The position numbers and the translations under genes were made by a program. From NCBI GenBank assembly GCA_030581615.1, contig JAKTTT010000001.1:620001-684000 (forward strand): 64,000 bases of DNA, given 5' to 3'. The DNA comes from Alloascoidea africana. Lineage: Eukaryota > Ascomycota > Alloascoideomycetes > Alloascoideales > Alloascoideaceae. Positions 30,271 to 41,383 of this stretch are shown in pieces. The notes below the pieces were generated by a model. That model worked only from the letters and a program-made list of their open reading frames with translations. It ran no database searches and was not told the origin of the DNA. Numbering within the stretch: the first letter of the stretch is position 1; each line of letters begins with the position of its first letter.

Positions 30271-33200
30271 CTATATCTTCCCGATCACGTGCCAAGCACC
30301 GTGCTCCTTCTTCTGAATCACGTGCAGTACAGGCAGCTCCCAGCCGCGGCCCGCACCGATCCGCGGGGTTACCCAGCACTCGCGCTCGGCCGGGCTGCGC
30401 AGAACCGGCGCGTAGGGCGGGCCCAGCGGCTTCGAGTAGGTGAGCAGCGAGCTCGTCCTCGCCAGGTTCGTGAGCTGCTCGCCCCGGATGTCTGCCAGCG
30501 GGCGCATTCGGACCCTGTGGGAGTCGTTCGTGTGGAGGGACTGGTACACGATGTAGTCGGGCGGGACCTGGGCGGCCTGGCTGAGCACAGAGTTGGGGTG
30601 GATGTAGACATAGGGGTCTTCTTCGTCCTCAGCTTCGAGGGATCTCGTCTCCATCAGCGTTTTGTATGGGATGGTGATGATTCGCGTTCTTGAAGGTTTC
30701 CGAACGTCGGTGGATATCAAGTCCGCTCGAATTGCAATCTGGTCGATGAACCCTGCTGCGATCATTTGCTTCAGTGCCACTATTTGCTTACTGGTTGGGG
30801 GCATTAGTTTCAATGACTGCTGTTGCTTGACTTCTTGACCCGCGGCAATCGACTCCTTTCTCGTGTTTATAGCAACAATGTAGCCAATCTGTTTGCGTAG
30901 CTTTCTGATTTCTTCCATGGTCTTGGCTCGGAGGAAATTATCCTCGGAAAAGGCATCTGCTTGAGCCTTGCCTTTCTCAAATTCATAGTCGTAGGCACAC
31001 ACTGTGGATAACAGTTTCATTGCATCGCTGTTTCTATCCAGTTTTGAAAGTTTTGAGTTGACTTGATTATAACGCCGTCGTAACTGTCTTTTCTGCTCTT
31101 TATCTGCAGTGTCTAGTTTATCTCCATCCTCATCATCGGCTCTGTCTTTTGCAATTCCAATTTCATGTTCTCCTATAAAAGGATCTCCAACAGAAAGTCC
31201 AGCCACAATGGCAATCACATACGGCAAGCATCCAAACTGATCTCCAATAACCAGCATTTTGGAAAACCGTGGCGATAGTGGGAACAAGCTCATATTCTTG
31301 CCCAATTCTGTGATTCGTTTTTCATCATCAATACACTCCAAATATCTCAGCAACTTTTCAGCCTTTCGCAGTTGGGTCCTCTCTGGAGGCGTTGGGAAGG
31401 GGAAATTTACAACATTATCAATGCCCATGCTCTTCATTAGCAGAACAACCCCTTCCACAGGCATCCTCAAGATTTCGGGTTTGGTAAACTGTTCAAAGTC
31501 ATGCTCGTACACGGCAGAAGAGTAAAGTCGGTAGCAATGACCTGGACCGGTTCTTCCTGCTCGGCCTGTTCTCTGTCCAGCGCTTGCCTTACTTATCCAG
31601 TTCACATTATAGCTTTGTACTCCAGTTTCTTGGTCATACTGTCGTTCTTTAACACGACCGCTATCAACAACGTACCTGATGCCGGGAATGGTCAATGAAG
31701 TCTCCGCTACATTCGTGGCAACAATACACAATCGAGAATTAGGTGGAGGGTTTTGAAACACCATCATCTGTTGCTTTGTTGGCAGTAAAGAATACAGCGG
31801 TAAAACGTAGAGGTTATCAATCTGGTCCAAATCATTAGGATCCACAACCTCATCGAATCCTTCTTCTTCCTCTTCCTCTTCACTTGCGTCGTAGTCATCT
31901 TCTGCTTGCTCTGAATTGGCAATTGAACTCTCTAACCTCTCATTTTCATTAACGCTAAATTCAATTTCTTCCACTTCTGCCACTCCATGTCTTGAAGAAA
32001 CTTGGACTTTCACATCATCCTCCTCATCATCACCAGCTTCAGAATATACTTTGACTTTTTTGAATGGGAATTCCTTCCTTAGTCTTTTCACCATGCCAGT
32101 GATTTCATTCTGTCCAGTCAGAAACACAAGAATACCACCAGGAGGCAATCTCTTGTGTATTTTACACACTTTTCTAAATGCCTCTTCAGTATAATTAAAA
32201 GCGGTTCTCCGGTTAAAGTGAACAGCCACTGGATACTGTCTAGCTTCAATGTTCAAAACAGGTGGTGGCCCTCTAAAAAGCATTGTATTTTCTGTAAAAT
32301 CACTGACTCTTAGAGTAGCAGACATTATCACCAGTTTCAGTGGTTTAATAGACTTGTCACTCTGACTCATTTCATTGCGCAATTTGATAACTCTTGTTAG
32401 CATTCCTATCAGAATATCCGTGTTTACGTTTCGTTCATGGGCCTCATCGATAACAATACAGGAGTATTTCTTAAGCATCAAATCCGCCATCATTTCACGA
32501 AGCAAAAGTCCATCAGTCATGAATTTGATTGCAGTGTTTGGTTTAACAGTACTATCAAATCGAATTTGATATCCAACTTTTTCACCGTGCTCTGCTCCCA
32601 ATTCCGTAGCGACTCGGTTTGCCATTGACACAGCAGCGACTCTTCTTGGTTGTGTAACTGCAATCATTCCTGGAGTTTCACTATTTTCATGTCCGAATCC
32701 AGCTTCGTATAAAAATTGAGGAACTTGTGTGGTTTTACCACTTCCAGTTTCACCACATAGAATGACACAATCATTGTGATATATCGCTTCCATGACTCGG
32801 TGCTCTTCAGCCACAACTGGGAGTTGTAATCTTGCTTCTTGTATTTCATTTTCCCTTTGAACGTTTACATAGAATGCTTTTCGAGTACTGTTTTCGTCTA
32901 TTGGGATGAAAGATTCAACCAGTGTGTCTTCCAGATCCTCAGGACGATCAATTGGTTTGCAATCGATTTGTGGGAATTCGGGGAGAGCCATGACTTTGTC
33001 GTTTCCTTCTTGTTCCTTTACTTTAGCTTCTGCCCATGCTTTAAAGCTCGCACCTTTTGATTTTGTATTGGATTCGTCCTCCTCTTCAGATTTCTCTTCT
33101 TCAGAGCTTTCTTCTTCGGAACTTTCTTCTTCAGAGTACTCTTCTTGTACAACAGCTTCTGAAGGGGATATGCTCTCGCCTTCAAACCCGTGCCATTCTT

Positions 33201-34222
33201 CTTCTTCCTCCTCCTCCTCTTCTTCTTCTGATCTTTGCTTCGAATTATTGTCTTCATCACTGCCTGCTTCACTCTCAGAAGCATCACTTTCTGGCTCCTC
33301 TTCTTTTTCCTCAGCCGCTTCAACATCACTCTCATCATCATCTGAAGAACTCTCAAAATCTAATAAATCCTCTTGTTTATGTTTTCTTACTGCTTCTTGC
33401 TCTAATTTCAACCTCCAAGAATACTTATTCTTATTTGTTTTCTCAACTTTTGGCAAGTTTTGAAATGTCAAATTGAAAGATCCGCCTAAACTTTTTGGAC
33501 GATTATCAATAAACGTAGATTTTCGCTCTTGATCAATATCATCTTCAACATCACTATTCTCATCTTCTTCGGATTCCAATTCTTGTAAAGATTTGAGTTC
33601 CTGAGGTTTATCATCATTCCAATTTTTCACCTCTCTTTCTTCATACAACAAGGCCCTTGTCTCGTCATTTCCTCTTCCTTGTTTCTCCAATTCCAGAGCC
33701 TCGATCAGTTTCTCCCTTTTGGTCTCCTTCCCTGCACCAAGAGTCTTGCTACTGGCCAATAAAGAGGTATCAAATGATGTATGTGAAAGTTTTTCAAGAA
33801 GAACTTGTTTCTCTTCTCTCCTAAGTTGGCGCTCCTAAATATATTTGTTCAATCCAGGTTAGTTAAAACCCCCAAGTAGGATAGATTGGATTAATCGCAC
33901 TCACAATGTATTTGTCAAGACGTTTCCGTTTCTTACGAGAAGTTTTCGATTCAGCCTCTGGTCTTAAACTCTCTTGTAACTTTCTTTTCCTCTCGTCTTT
34001 CTCTGCTGTTGTCATAGGCAGCAATACCTCTGCATTTGGATCCTGTTCCTTCTCCTGCTGCCGCTGTTCATTGTCTTCTCTGAAATGCTGTTCTTCTTCT
34101 TCTACATCTTCCTCTCCTTCATCTCTATGAAACTGTTTTTGTCGCACTCTTCTTAATGCCTCTTGTTTCCTAACGGCACCTGCTCTTGCCTTTTCATTAA
34201 ATCTTTTCCTATACTTCCCCAT
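30271..34222 (-). CDS. ECM16: DEAH-box RNA helicase DHR1 (small-subunit ribosome assembly)
   Basis: Dhr1/Ecm16 removes U3 snoRNA from pre-40S particles in the nucleolus. Exons 34222-33905 and 33834-30271 give 1,293 residues (S. cerevisiae 1,267). The single intron has a GTGAGT donor, AACTAAC branch and TTTAG acceptor, phase 0. The N-terminus MGKYRKRFNEKARAG is family-typical and is followed by long acidic Ser/Glu blocks. Helicase motifs run in order: GETGSGKTTQ at about 466, DEAH at about 567, SAT, FLTGQNEI, NVAETSLTIPGI and QRTGRAGRTGPG. The winged-helix, ratchet and OB segments follow. The last 350 bp are markedly GC-rich compared with the rest of the gene. It is divergent from the SAS2-like gene. 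Confidence 0.96.
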
Positions 34223-34431
34223 TCTTGTGTCTTCTTGTTAAAATAGAGACAACGGGGATATGTGGGTTGGATGTGAAAAATGTCAAATAAATTTTTGACT
34301 TGGGAAGAGATGCCTTACCCGCCGGGGTCCACCACCCACACCTCCTTTTTTGTACCAATTCTTCACGTTGTTATCTGTGTAGAACTTTGTGTATCTATTC
34401 TGGTATTGGAAATTATAGGAACGGGGAAACA

Positions 34432-35853
34432 ATGCCTTTGGCGGCATCTGATACCCAATCTAAAACTGAAATAGAAACAGATCCACAATCCGGTCCATCT
34501 GGAGAAAGTAACCATACGAAGAGCGAAAAAGATCCCGAAGAGGTACAGACACCGCCATCATCAACAACAACAACAGGAACTGGATCCAAGACTAAGAAAG
34601 CCACAAGAAAGCACCATGATCTTCACATTTCAATGAATGACGACTTTGCCTCGATCGACACGGAGGTCGATTACGGAACGGTTAAGGAAAGAAACATTGG
34701 CAGAGTTGCTCTTGGACGTTATGAATTTGATACTTGGTATGGCAACACTGCCTATTTCCAAGTTGCAACTAGAGAATTGGGAGTTGATAAACGGAAGAAA
34801 AGTGCTTCTGTCGGCCAGAGTAATGAGAACAATGTTTCAATGGATCAAAATGGAATTGCCAGCGAGATCAATACAACTGAGAATGATCAGAACAAGTTTT
34901 GGATAGATAGTCTATACCTCTGCGATTATTGTTTCAAATATTCTGTTAATCCTTCGGAGGTTGCTACCCATAGGGTTGGTGAAGATTTGATTAATAAAAT
35001 CTATATCAAAGATTTATGATGACTGACAGACATGTTTTTGTAGAGGCTTTGTCGCTATAGAGCAAATCCACCAGGGAAGGAGATTTACAATGATGGGGAA
35101 CATTCAATTAGACGAGTAAGTGGATCAAAAGACAAGGTAAGCTACTCACAACTTTTTTTTTTTCTGGGTATATTTACTGACTCTGTTTCACAGTTATTCT
35201 GTCAATGTCTTTCATTATTTGGTGGACTTTTCCTTGAAAGTAAAACAATCTACTTTGATCTTGAAGATTTCGATTTTTACATAGTTTACGGAACACCAAG
35301 AGGAGAAGACAATGCAACATTGGTATTAAAACGAAATGATCCTGCAATTCCCATGGGATTTTTCTCAAAGGAACTTCTTTCAATGGAAAATTACAATTTG
35401 GCATGTATTTGTGTTTTCCCACCTTTCCAACGACGAAAATTGGGATCTTTGTTAATTGCATTTTCATATTTTGTATCGTTTAAAATTCAAAATGAAATCT
35501 CGGGACCTGAAAAACCTTTAACTGCATTTGGCAACTCCTCATACCTAAAGTTTTGGTCTGTTGAAATTGCAAGAGCATTACTTGAAGGGAAGTTCGCATT
35601 TTCGGGTTCTGTGACAATTGATGAGATTTCAAACTCAACTGGGATTCTAGTGGAGGATGTTCTCAAAACATTACTACATATCAAAGCATTGGATCCAAAT
35701 TATTTAAAAGGTTCTTCAAGAACAAGAAACAAAAAGAAAAAAATTGTCATATGGAAAAAAGTTTTACAAAGATGGAAAGATGTGAACAATATTGATCTAA
35801 CACCAAAGATTAACGAAGATTTTTATCTTGGAAAGCGGAAACTCAACTCTTGA
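34432..35853 (+). CDS. SAS2: MYST-family histone acetyltransferase, SAS2-like, three exons
   Basis: Sas2 acetylates histone H4 K16 in the SAS complex. Exons: 34432-34974, 35044-35136 and 35194-35853, 431 residues. A chromo-barrel-like or linker region precedes the MYST zinc finger, C-x2-C-x12-H-x3-C (CDYCFKY, then HRRLC across intron 1). This spacing fixes the unusual GTTGGT donor of intron 1; intron 2 is GTAAGC to CAG. The acetyl-CoA motif QRRKLGS is at about 291, preceded by the conserved cysteine in LACICVFPP; the catalytic glutamate is in SGPEKPL. The winged-helix end (VTIDEISNSTGI) follows. Resemblance is closer to Sas2 than to Esa1 or Sas3, which carry different flanks, so the symbol is a best guess within the family. 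Confidence 0.8.
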
Positions 35854-36218
35854 AGTTGTTTTGCATCTGGGGCCAATGTGCGATCCGTATCTGTCACAGG
35901 AACCTTCATCTCCGGGACCTATGTCTTCAGTGACCGCCATAAATATAAATATATCACTCTTTGCCTTTTCTCTATAATCTACGATGATTGGAAATTGCAC
36001 AAGAGGTAGTTTTTAAAAGTCTCTTGTCCAACGATCAATCTTCAAAAGGCATTAATACACCAAAACCTATGTAAAAGGATATGACAAAAAAAGGGCCGTA
36101 ATGCATCATGAATAAATTTGTTTCTAATACAAAAGAATATAGTAATAAAATGATAGATGATAATGAAACCTTGGGCGTTTCTCTCTTGTTGCAAACAATC
36201 AATCAATCTTAGGGCTGT
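35854..36218. other. Convergent 3' intergenic
   Basis: AT-rich spacer between SAS2-like and PSG1. Nothing recognised. Confidence 0.6.
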
Positions 36219-37598
36219 TTAATCTCTTTTTGGAAGATTCGCAAGTTCAACATCATCTTCATGAGTTGGCAACCTTGTATATTTATTCTTGTTTCTTCTT
36301 TTTGTCTTTGATTTTGCAAGCCTTACTATATCTGAAATGTCTCTATCTTGTTTCCTCAAGTAGACCATAAAGTACATGATAAACACCATGACGACGACCA
36401 AAGTGGGTAAAGTTAGGGCAACGTAAAGAATGGAATCGTTAGGTCCAAAATCCTGCTCAACCTTCTTTTTATCTTTTGATACAGTGCTTGATCTCCTTAT
36501 GTTTACAATCATTCCTTGTTCTAAGAAATCAATCTCATCGTCAGGTTGGGATCTCGGTTGTAAGGAAAGCACAACGGATCTTTTAAACTTTCCTTGAAGC
36601 CAATCTTGTTGGACTTCAAAAGCATAGATTCCATCTGTGTTGTTAAGCCAATCAGAAGTGAAGAACACAGGGCTCGAATCGTCTCTTTTCCTCTTCACGG
36701 TGTCAGTGACATAGGCACCCACAAGTCTCACCTGGTCCTCATTTTCAAAAAAACGCGTATACCAGGTGATGAAATAGGCCTTGCCCATGTCGAAATTTGA
36801 CAACTCGGAAGGTGTACAAAAGGGAGCACTGGTCAATTTCTCTTTTGTGCTTTTCCCCTTTTCTGTGTATCTATCGGGTGTGCATCGAATGACGGGGTTC
36901 AACGAAACATAGGTATCATCCTCATCGATCCAAACAGCCTCGGCAAAGGTCTCTCCATTGCCCAGATTATGTGCTTTCAAATCCTCCTGTGCATGAACAA
37001 TTGTTGTTGCAGTCTTGAAGTATGTGCTGTAATCGGGCTTGGCCTGTTTTGTTTGTCCGTTTTTGATCTTTGGTCGTATTGTTTTGGGTCGTCCTTGTTT
37101 GTTCAAAGTAATCCATGGCGCCAACGGATCATCAGTATTCGGTTTGGCTGAAAACGTGATGCCGTCAATCACTGTGGGATAGACAATCTCCCGAATCGAA
37201 CCGTAAATGGTCCGGATCCAGGGTTCTGGTGGTGGAGTAGAGGTTGTTGTTTTCTTTTTGGGTATAACGACCTTGTCTCGTTTCGCGAAACCGTTGATTT
37301 GTTGGTTGATGATTGCATTCTCATCTTCATCATCATCATCATCAATATCGTCGTAGTCGTTCTCATCGTCATAATCGTAGGCTGGAGTTGGATACACGAC
37401 GCTTGAAACCTGCTGCGTTGCACCTGCCATTGTCTTTGTCGGAACAGAGAGTTGGAATTGGTCCGCTGGACTCGGAATGGCACCGGGTGCCGCGGAAGCC
37501 AAACAGGCAAGCAGAGCGGTGACGAGGAGGAGTGTTTGGGACAAGGCCAGGACCATCCATCGATGCTGATGGTGAAGATTGCCGTGACTCCCGGTCAT
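36219..37598 (-). CDS. PSG1: PSG1-like Golgi type I membrane protein
   Basis: Encodes 459 residues, intronless. S. cerevisiae Psg1 helps maturation and stability of the proton pump Pma1 in the Golgi. Visible parts: a signal peptide (WMVLALSQTLLLVTALLACLASA); a run of about a dozen Asp/Glu; a dibasic site FAKRD that a Kex2-type protease could cut; the conserved lumenal core beginning PWIRTIYGSIREIVYPT and containing PDYSTYFK, CTPDRY and CTPSEL; one membrane span at about 389-412; and a short basic cytosolic tail. The ATG at 37598 places the signal peptide at the start; the frame is open further upstream, but that would overlap SEN15 and bury the signal peptide. Confidence 0.85.
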   Translation of the reverse strand: MTGSHGNLHHQHRWMVLALSQTLLLVTALLACLASAAPGAIPSPADQFQLSVPTKTMAGATQQVSSVVYPTPAYDYDDENDYDDIDDDDDEDENAIINQQINGFAKRDKVVIPKKKTTTSTPPPEPWIRTIYGSIREIVYPTVIDGITFSAKPNTDDPLAPWITLNKQGRPKTIRPKIKNGQTKQAKPDYSTYFKTATTIVHAQEDLKAHNLGNGETFAEAVWIDEDDTYVSLNPVIRCTPDRYTEKGKSTKEKLTSAPFCTPSELSNFDMGKAYFITWYTRFFENEDQVRLVGAYVTDTVKRKRDDSSPVFFTSDWLNNTDGIYAFEVQQDWLQGKFKRSVVLSLQPRSQPDDEIDFLEQGMIVNIRRSSTVSKDKKKVEQDFGPNDSILYVALTLPTLVVVMVFIMYFMVYLRKQDRDISDIVRLAKSKTKRRNKNKYTRLPTHEDDVELANLPKRD

Positions 37599-37732
37599 TG
37601 TGCCAGTATGAAAGTGAAAGAAGGCACAGGAGAGAGTGGGAAGTGGGACTAAGGGTGGAAGAAAGAAAAAAGGAAAAGGTCCACCGGCCAAACCAGAACT
37701 ATTAGTACCACCACCAATACCAATCACAGTCA
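37599..37732. promoter_or_regulatory. Bidirectional promoter, PSG1/SEN15
   Basis: 134 bp between divergent start codons. It contains a purine-rich run (GGAAGAAAGAAAAAAGG) on the plus strand; no specific binding site recognised. Confidence 0.5.
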
Positions 37733-38077
37733 ATGGACCTAGCACAAAGGGTCCAGCTGAATCTGACATTCCACCATTTGTGGTCGGATCTCGAGCTGAT
37801 AACACTGGAGAATGATGTTTTTGCACTGAGAGGAGTGGCTCCGACAAAAGAGACACCGAATGCGAGCCAAACCGGTAAAATTGAGCCCGAATGGGTTGTA
37901 CCATGTCACATTAACGACAAATGGTCTATTAAAAAAACGGATGAGGTGTTCAAGGCCGTTGCAATTGCAAATGGAGGACTTAGACCATCCAAGATAATCT
38001 TGGGGATTTTGAGTGATGATGGAACTATAGTTTACTACGATGTTCATGATGGTTTAACCAAACCACGGCATAACTAA
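37733..38077 (+). CDS. SEN15: tRNA-splicing endonuclease subunit Sen15
   Basis: Sen15 pairs with Sen34 as a structural subunit of the tetramer that cuts introns out of pre-tRNAs. The frame encodes 114 residues, single exon, close to the 128 of S. cerevisiae Sen15. The C-terminal family signature is clear: LGILSDDGTIVYYDVHDGL followed by KPRHN, the beta strands that in this fold form the dimer interface. As in other Sen15 proteins, the catalytic Tyr-His-Lys triad of the Sen2/Sen34 subunits is absent. The first ATG (37733) is used; no upstream exon is evident in the 134-bp gap to PSG1. Confidence 0.85.
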   Translation: MDLAQRVQLNLTFHHLWSDLELITLENDVFALRGVAPTKETPNASQTGKIEPEWVVPCHINDKWSIKKTDEVFKAVAIANGGLRPSKIILGILSDDGTIVYYDVHDGLTKPRHN

Positions 38078-38484
38078 ACCGAGTTCTTGGAACTCATCAT
38101 GACATGAAATATATACTCAACTTTCTATATCGATCCAGAAAAAACCACAGATTACAAAACAAAAACAATGAAAACGGTTTTCTATTGTCATATATATTTT
38201 TTTATTATCTTGCATAAAGAAAACTCACAGAGAGTTGGAAAAAACAGTAACAAAACAACAGAAAAAAAAAAAGGAACAAAACTGTATCTCAAATCAAAAT
38301 CAAAATCAAAATCGTTATGTATATGTGTATACCATTAGAAGCCTATCGTCAATCATAAAACTCTTAAATATGTCTCTTGTTCCAGTTATAGATCGCACCA
38401 GCACGAGCAGAGAAGCAGTATTAAAAAAAAAAACATGATAGAAACAGATAATAAGAAGAAGAGGGGGGGTGAGAAAAAACATAA
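38078..38484. other. Convergent 3' intergenic with hexamer repeat
   Basis: AT-rich. It holds about four copies of a 6-bp unit (CAAAAT) near 38290-38312 and poly-A runs. No gene-like frame. Confidence 0.6.
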
Positions 38485-39753
38485 CTACAATATGGGTAAC
38501 GGGGTATTTGAATCGAGTTGATGTTCGTATTCATTTTCCGCAACAAGAGAATTAAAAGCCCAATGAAATCGAACAATAACCGCATTCCATAGATTCGGCA
38601 CATCATGAGTTTTAATATCACCAATGGGGAGAAAATCGAGATTACATCGATCTTCAATCTTTCGGTATAACTCTATCAGATCTGGCCAGTTGGAATGGAG
38701 AAATGTGGACATAAAGTTGTCAGGTACGTCACTTTCCATTTGACAGTAGAGATGGCCTGTTAACAGCAAGTCGCTTGTTGTTGGTTTGTCACCGAATATA
38801 AACATTTTTTCCTGTTGTTCCTGTGGATCTGTTTTTGTCGTCTGTCGATTCGTCGAATTTTTCAGACTTAGAATGACTCTGTAGTAGAGACTTGCTAGAG
38901 CGAGACAGTCGTTATTCGCCCTTGCGTACTCAGCAAGGGTTTTCTGTTCCTGCTGGTTTCGCATGGTCTGAATCTGAACCTCGGCGGCAGCAGCAGCAGA
39001 GGCATCAGCAGCAGCAGAGGCAGAGGCGACGTCAGGACTGCTTGATAAGGAAGTCGGCGTCGAGGTAGTCTGGGGAAGAGAATGGAGGGCATATGGAGGT
39101 GTTGGATCAGGTCTCCGAGGCGGTATAAGACCTATTTTGGCACATCGCTCTTTTGCATATGCCCGTAAAATCGAAGGTGAATTGGATTGTAGAGGGAAAG
39201 GTAAAGAACCCGAATTTTTGTAATGTTTCTGGACGTATTTATAGTTTTTGTAATTTAGGAAAAGGGTGAATAGGGTCAGAGATCCAATCTTTTCCTGGAT
39301 AAACTGTAAAAGGCTGCAAAATGTTTAGTACCGTGAACAAAAAATAGTGTTGTTGACCTTGGATCAAGGACTTACGCTGTGTTTTGTTTCCTCTGTTCTG
39401 GAGAGAGCCAACTATCTAGATCTTTGCCCTTTTTTCTAAGATATTGCACGATGTTTGCAAATCCATCGATTGTAAAGTTACCGTCCCTTAGAGCTGGGAG
39501 TCGGCCTGTGTGGAAACCTCGCAAAGGTGTTTCTGTTAGTCAAATATTCTGGCTTTAGTTATTGTTAACTATTGGTACAACCAAATGTGGAGAACAGGCA
39601 CGCACCATTCATTGAAATGTCTGTGTTTGAGCTGGGGATGACGATGTATTCGTAGGGATGACAGACCAGATAGAGATACTTTACTGCAGCCACGCACTCT
39701 GGGTCGAAGGGCGAGATGGCCTGGGACGAGCCCCACACATGTAGCTCCATCAT
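38485..39753 (-). CDS. SAM37: SAM complex subunit Sam37 (metaxin-like), three exons
   Basis: Sam37 belongs to the outer-membrane machinery that inserts beta-barrel proteins into mitochondria. Exons: 39753-39606, 39532-39376 and 39313-38485, 377 residues. The N-terminal thioredoxin-like part reads MMELHVWGSSQAISPFDPECVAA, then GRLPALRDGNFTIDGFANIVQYL, as in Tom37/metaxin proteins. The GST-like helical part lies in exon 3 (DKPTTSDLLLTGHLYCQM, WPDLIELYRKIEDRC). Exon 3 also encodes an Ala/Ser-rich low-complexity linker (ASAAAADAS type) at about 210-235. Donors are GTGCGT and GTAAGT; acceptor 1 is ACTAACAG, with a CTAAC directly beside the AG; phases agree. No obvious C-terminal membrane anchor is seen. 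Confidence 0.88.
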
Positions 39754-41383
39754 GAATAAATAGGTCTATATGCTCTTGATATGGTGTTCTATCGTGTATT
39801 CTAGCGAGAAAGCGGGAGGCAGAAGGGGAGAGTAAGAGAAAAGGGAAAAGGGAAAGGGCCCGGAGCAGCGTGTGGAATGGCGGCAGACGTTTATATAAAA
39901 GACAGAAGAAGAAATAAAACTGCGTGATGCGCTGAGCTGCCGTCTCAGCAAAATAGAACAGCCCTGGAAAATCACATGCCAGTGCCCAGCCGTGCCGGGT
40001 CACGTGCCGCACACACGAGCGAAGCGGATTTCGGACCGTGGTCCCTGTGAGAAGCGAAGTCCCAGCGAGAAGAAGTCTCCTAGCGGCCTGGGATCGCGGC
40101 CTGGGCTCGCGGCCTGGGCTGGAATGGTGTGGCTGTCCGCGGGCCTCGGCTCCTGGGCCACTGTAGACGTGGCTGTGGCTGTAGCAGTGCCTGGAGCAGT
40201 GCCTGGAGCAGTACCTGGAGCTTTTTCAGCTCCTTCGGTTCTCTGCAAATGGGCGCCTGGGACGCTCTTGTGGCCATAATGGTCATAAATATAATCAGCA
40301 GTGAAGGGCCTGGGAGGTCGAAATGGCGGCAAGTGCTGACCTTTGGTGACTTTCCAGGACGCTAACGCCGTCCTGTGCGAATTTTGATCAATAATCAGTT
40401 TATTTGCTAGGTCAAGTGAAATTAATCACACATGGCTTTACGTGCTCACGATCCAAGCAGCAATTTAATTGTGAACGAGAGATCTCATGGTCTCTCGTCG
40501 TGGAGCGTTTGCTGTCGTTCTGATCACTCGTTCAGCAGGGAGTGGTTGAACCTCAGAAGCCCAATCTAGCAACTACTTGGCGGCTATTTTCTAATATGTG
40601 GGCATTTCAGCAGATGACAACTTTTTGAGTCCTTCGTCTGATTCCATTCTCTCCCAAAATGCAGGAGACAGGATCTCTTTTTTAATAGCTGGATCGATCA
40701 ACATAGCATAGCCGATTCAAATTATATCTTGATTAGAAATCTAATTAATCTTGTAATCTCTTTTTTTTGTCACCAGAATACTATCACTGAATCCAGTGTC
40801 ATTCTGATAAAGCACCACATGTAGTTTTTCCAACCTTCCATGATAAACATCACCATCGTGGCATTGAATTGTATCTGTCTGACGTGGCTCTTTAATAAAA
40901 GGGGCTTTTTGTTTGACTTTAAATGGGAAACCGTTGAAGAATTAAAGAAAAGAACAAAGATAGTAAGTTCTCGTAAATCTCAACCGGATCGATAAAAACA
41001 GAAACAAGGTATTAAATCTCAAAAAATGGTCCCTGTAACACCAGAAATTCAGAATTAAATGCTCTTCTTGTTTTCATTCCCGCCTTTAGGAATCTGCCAT
41101 ATAATACCAAACAATCCAATCTCCCCCTTTATTGAACTTTTAAATTATTCACCATGTGTTGTGCAGTATCTCTAATCTTTCCCATAGTCTATGTTAACAC
41201 CTATATATATTCGCTCTCTGGCTCTCACACTGGTGTGTACACTGCTTTACGAAAACCAGAAGATTAAAGCTTAAACAGCCCAAAAGTTCATTATTCTTGA
41301 CATCAATCACATCATAATCACATGCCAACCGTAGCATCTGTCTAACACATACACATATTGTATTAACTCTTCCTACCAACTAT
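39754..41383. other. 1.6-kb intergenic with GC-rich island and doubtful frame
   Basis: At about 40000-40420 the minus strand is open for some 140 codons, from a stop near 40420 with no ATG (SWKVTKGQHLPPFRPPRPF, DYIYDHYGHKSVPG, then APGT repeats). The repeats reflect a 12-bp tandem unit (GCAGTGCCTGGA) near 40183-40220, and the island is strongly GC-rich. It could be an exon of an unresolved gene or non-coding. From 40430 to 41383 nothing is recognised except a small inverted repeat (CGAGAGATCTC near 40477, with GTCTCTCG). Confidence 0.35.

Noticed and set aside
32906-33463. Plus-strand Ser-rich frame of 185 codons
   Set aside because: It is the mirror of the acidic Ser/Glu blocks of DHR1 on the other strand; composition explains its length.
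37599-37904. Longer N-terminus for PSG1
   Set aside because: Would overlap the start of SEN15 and place the signal peptide internally.
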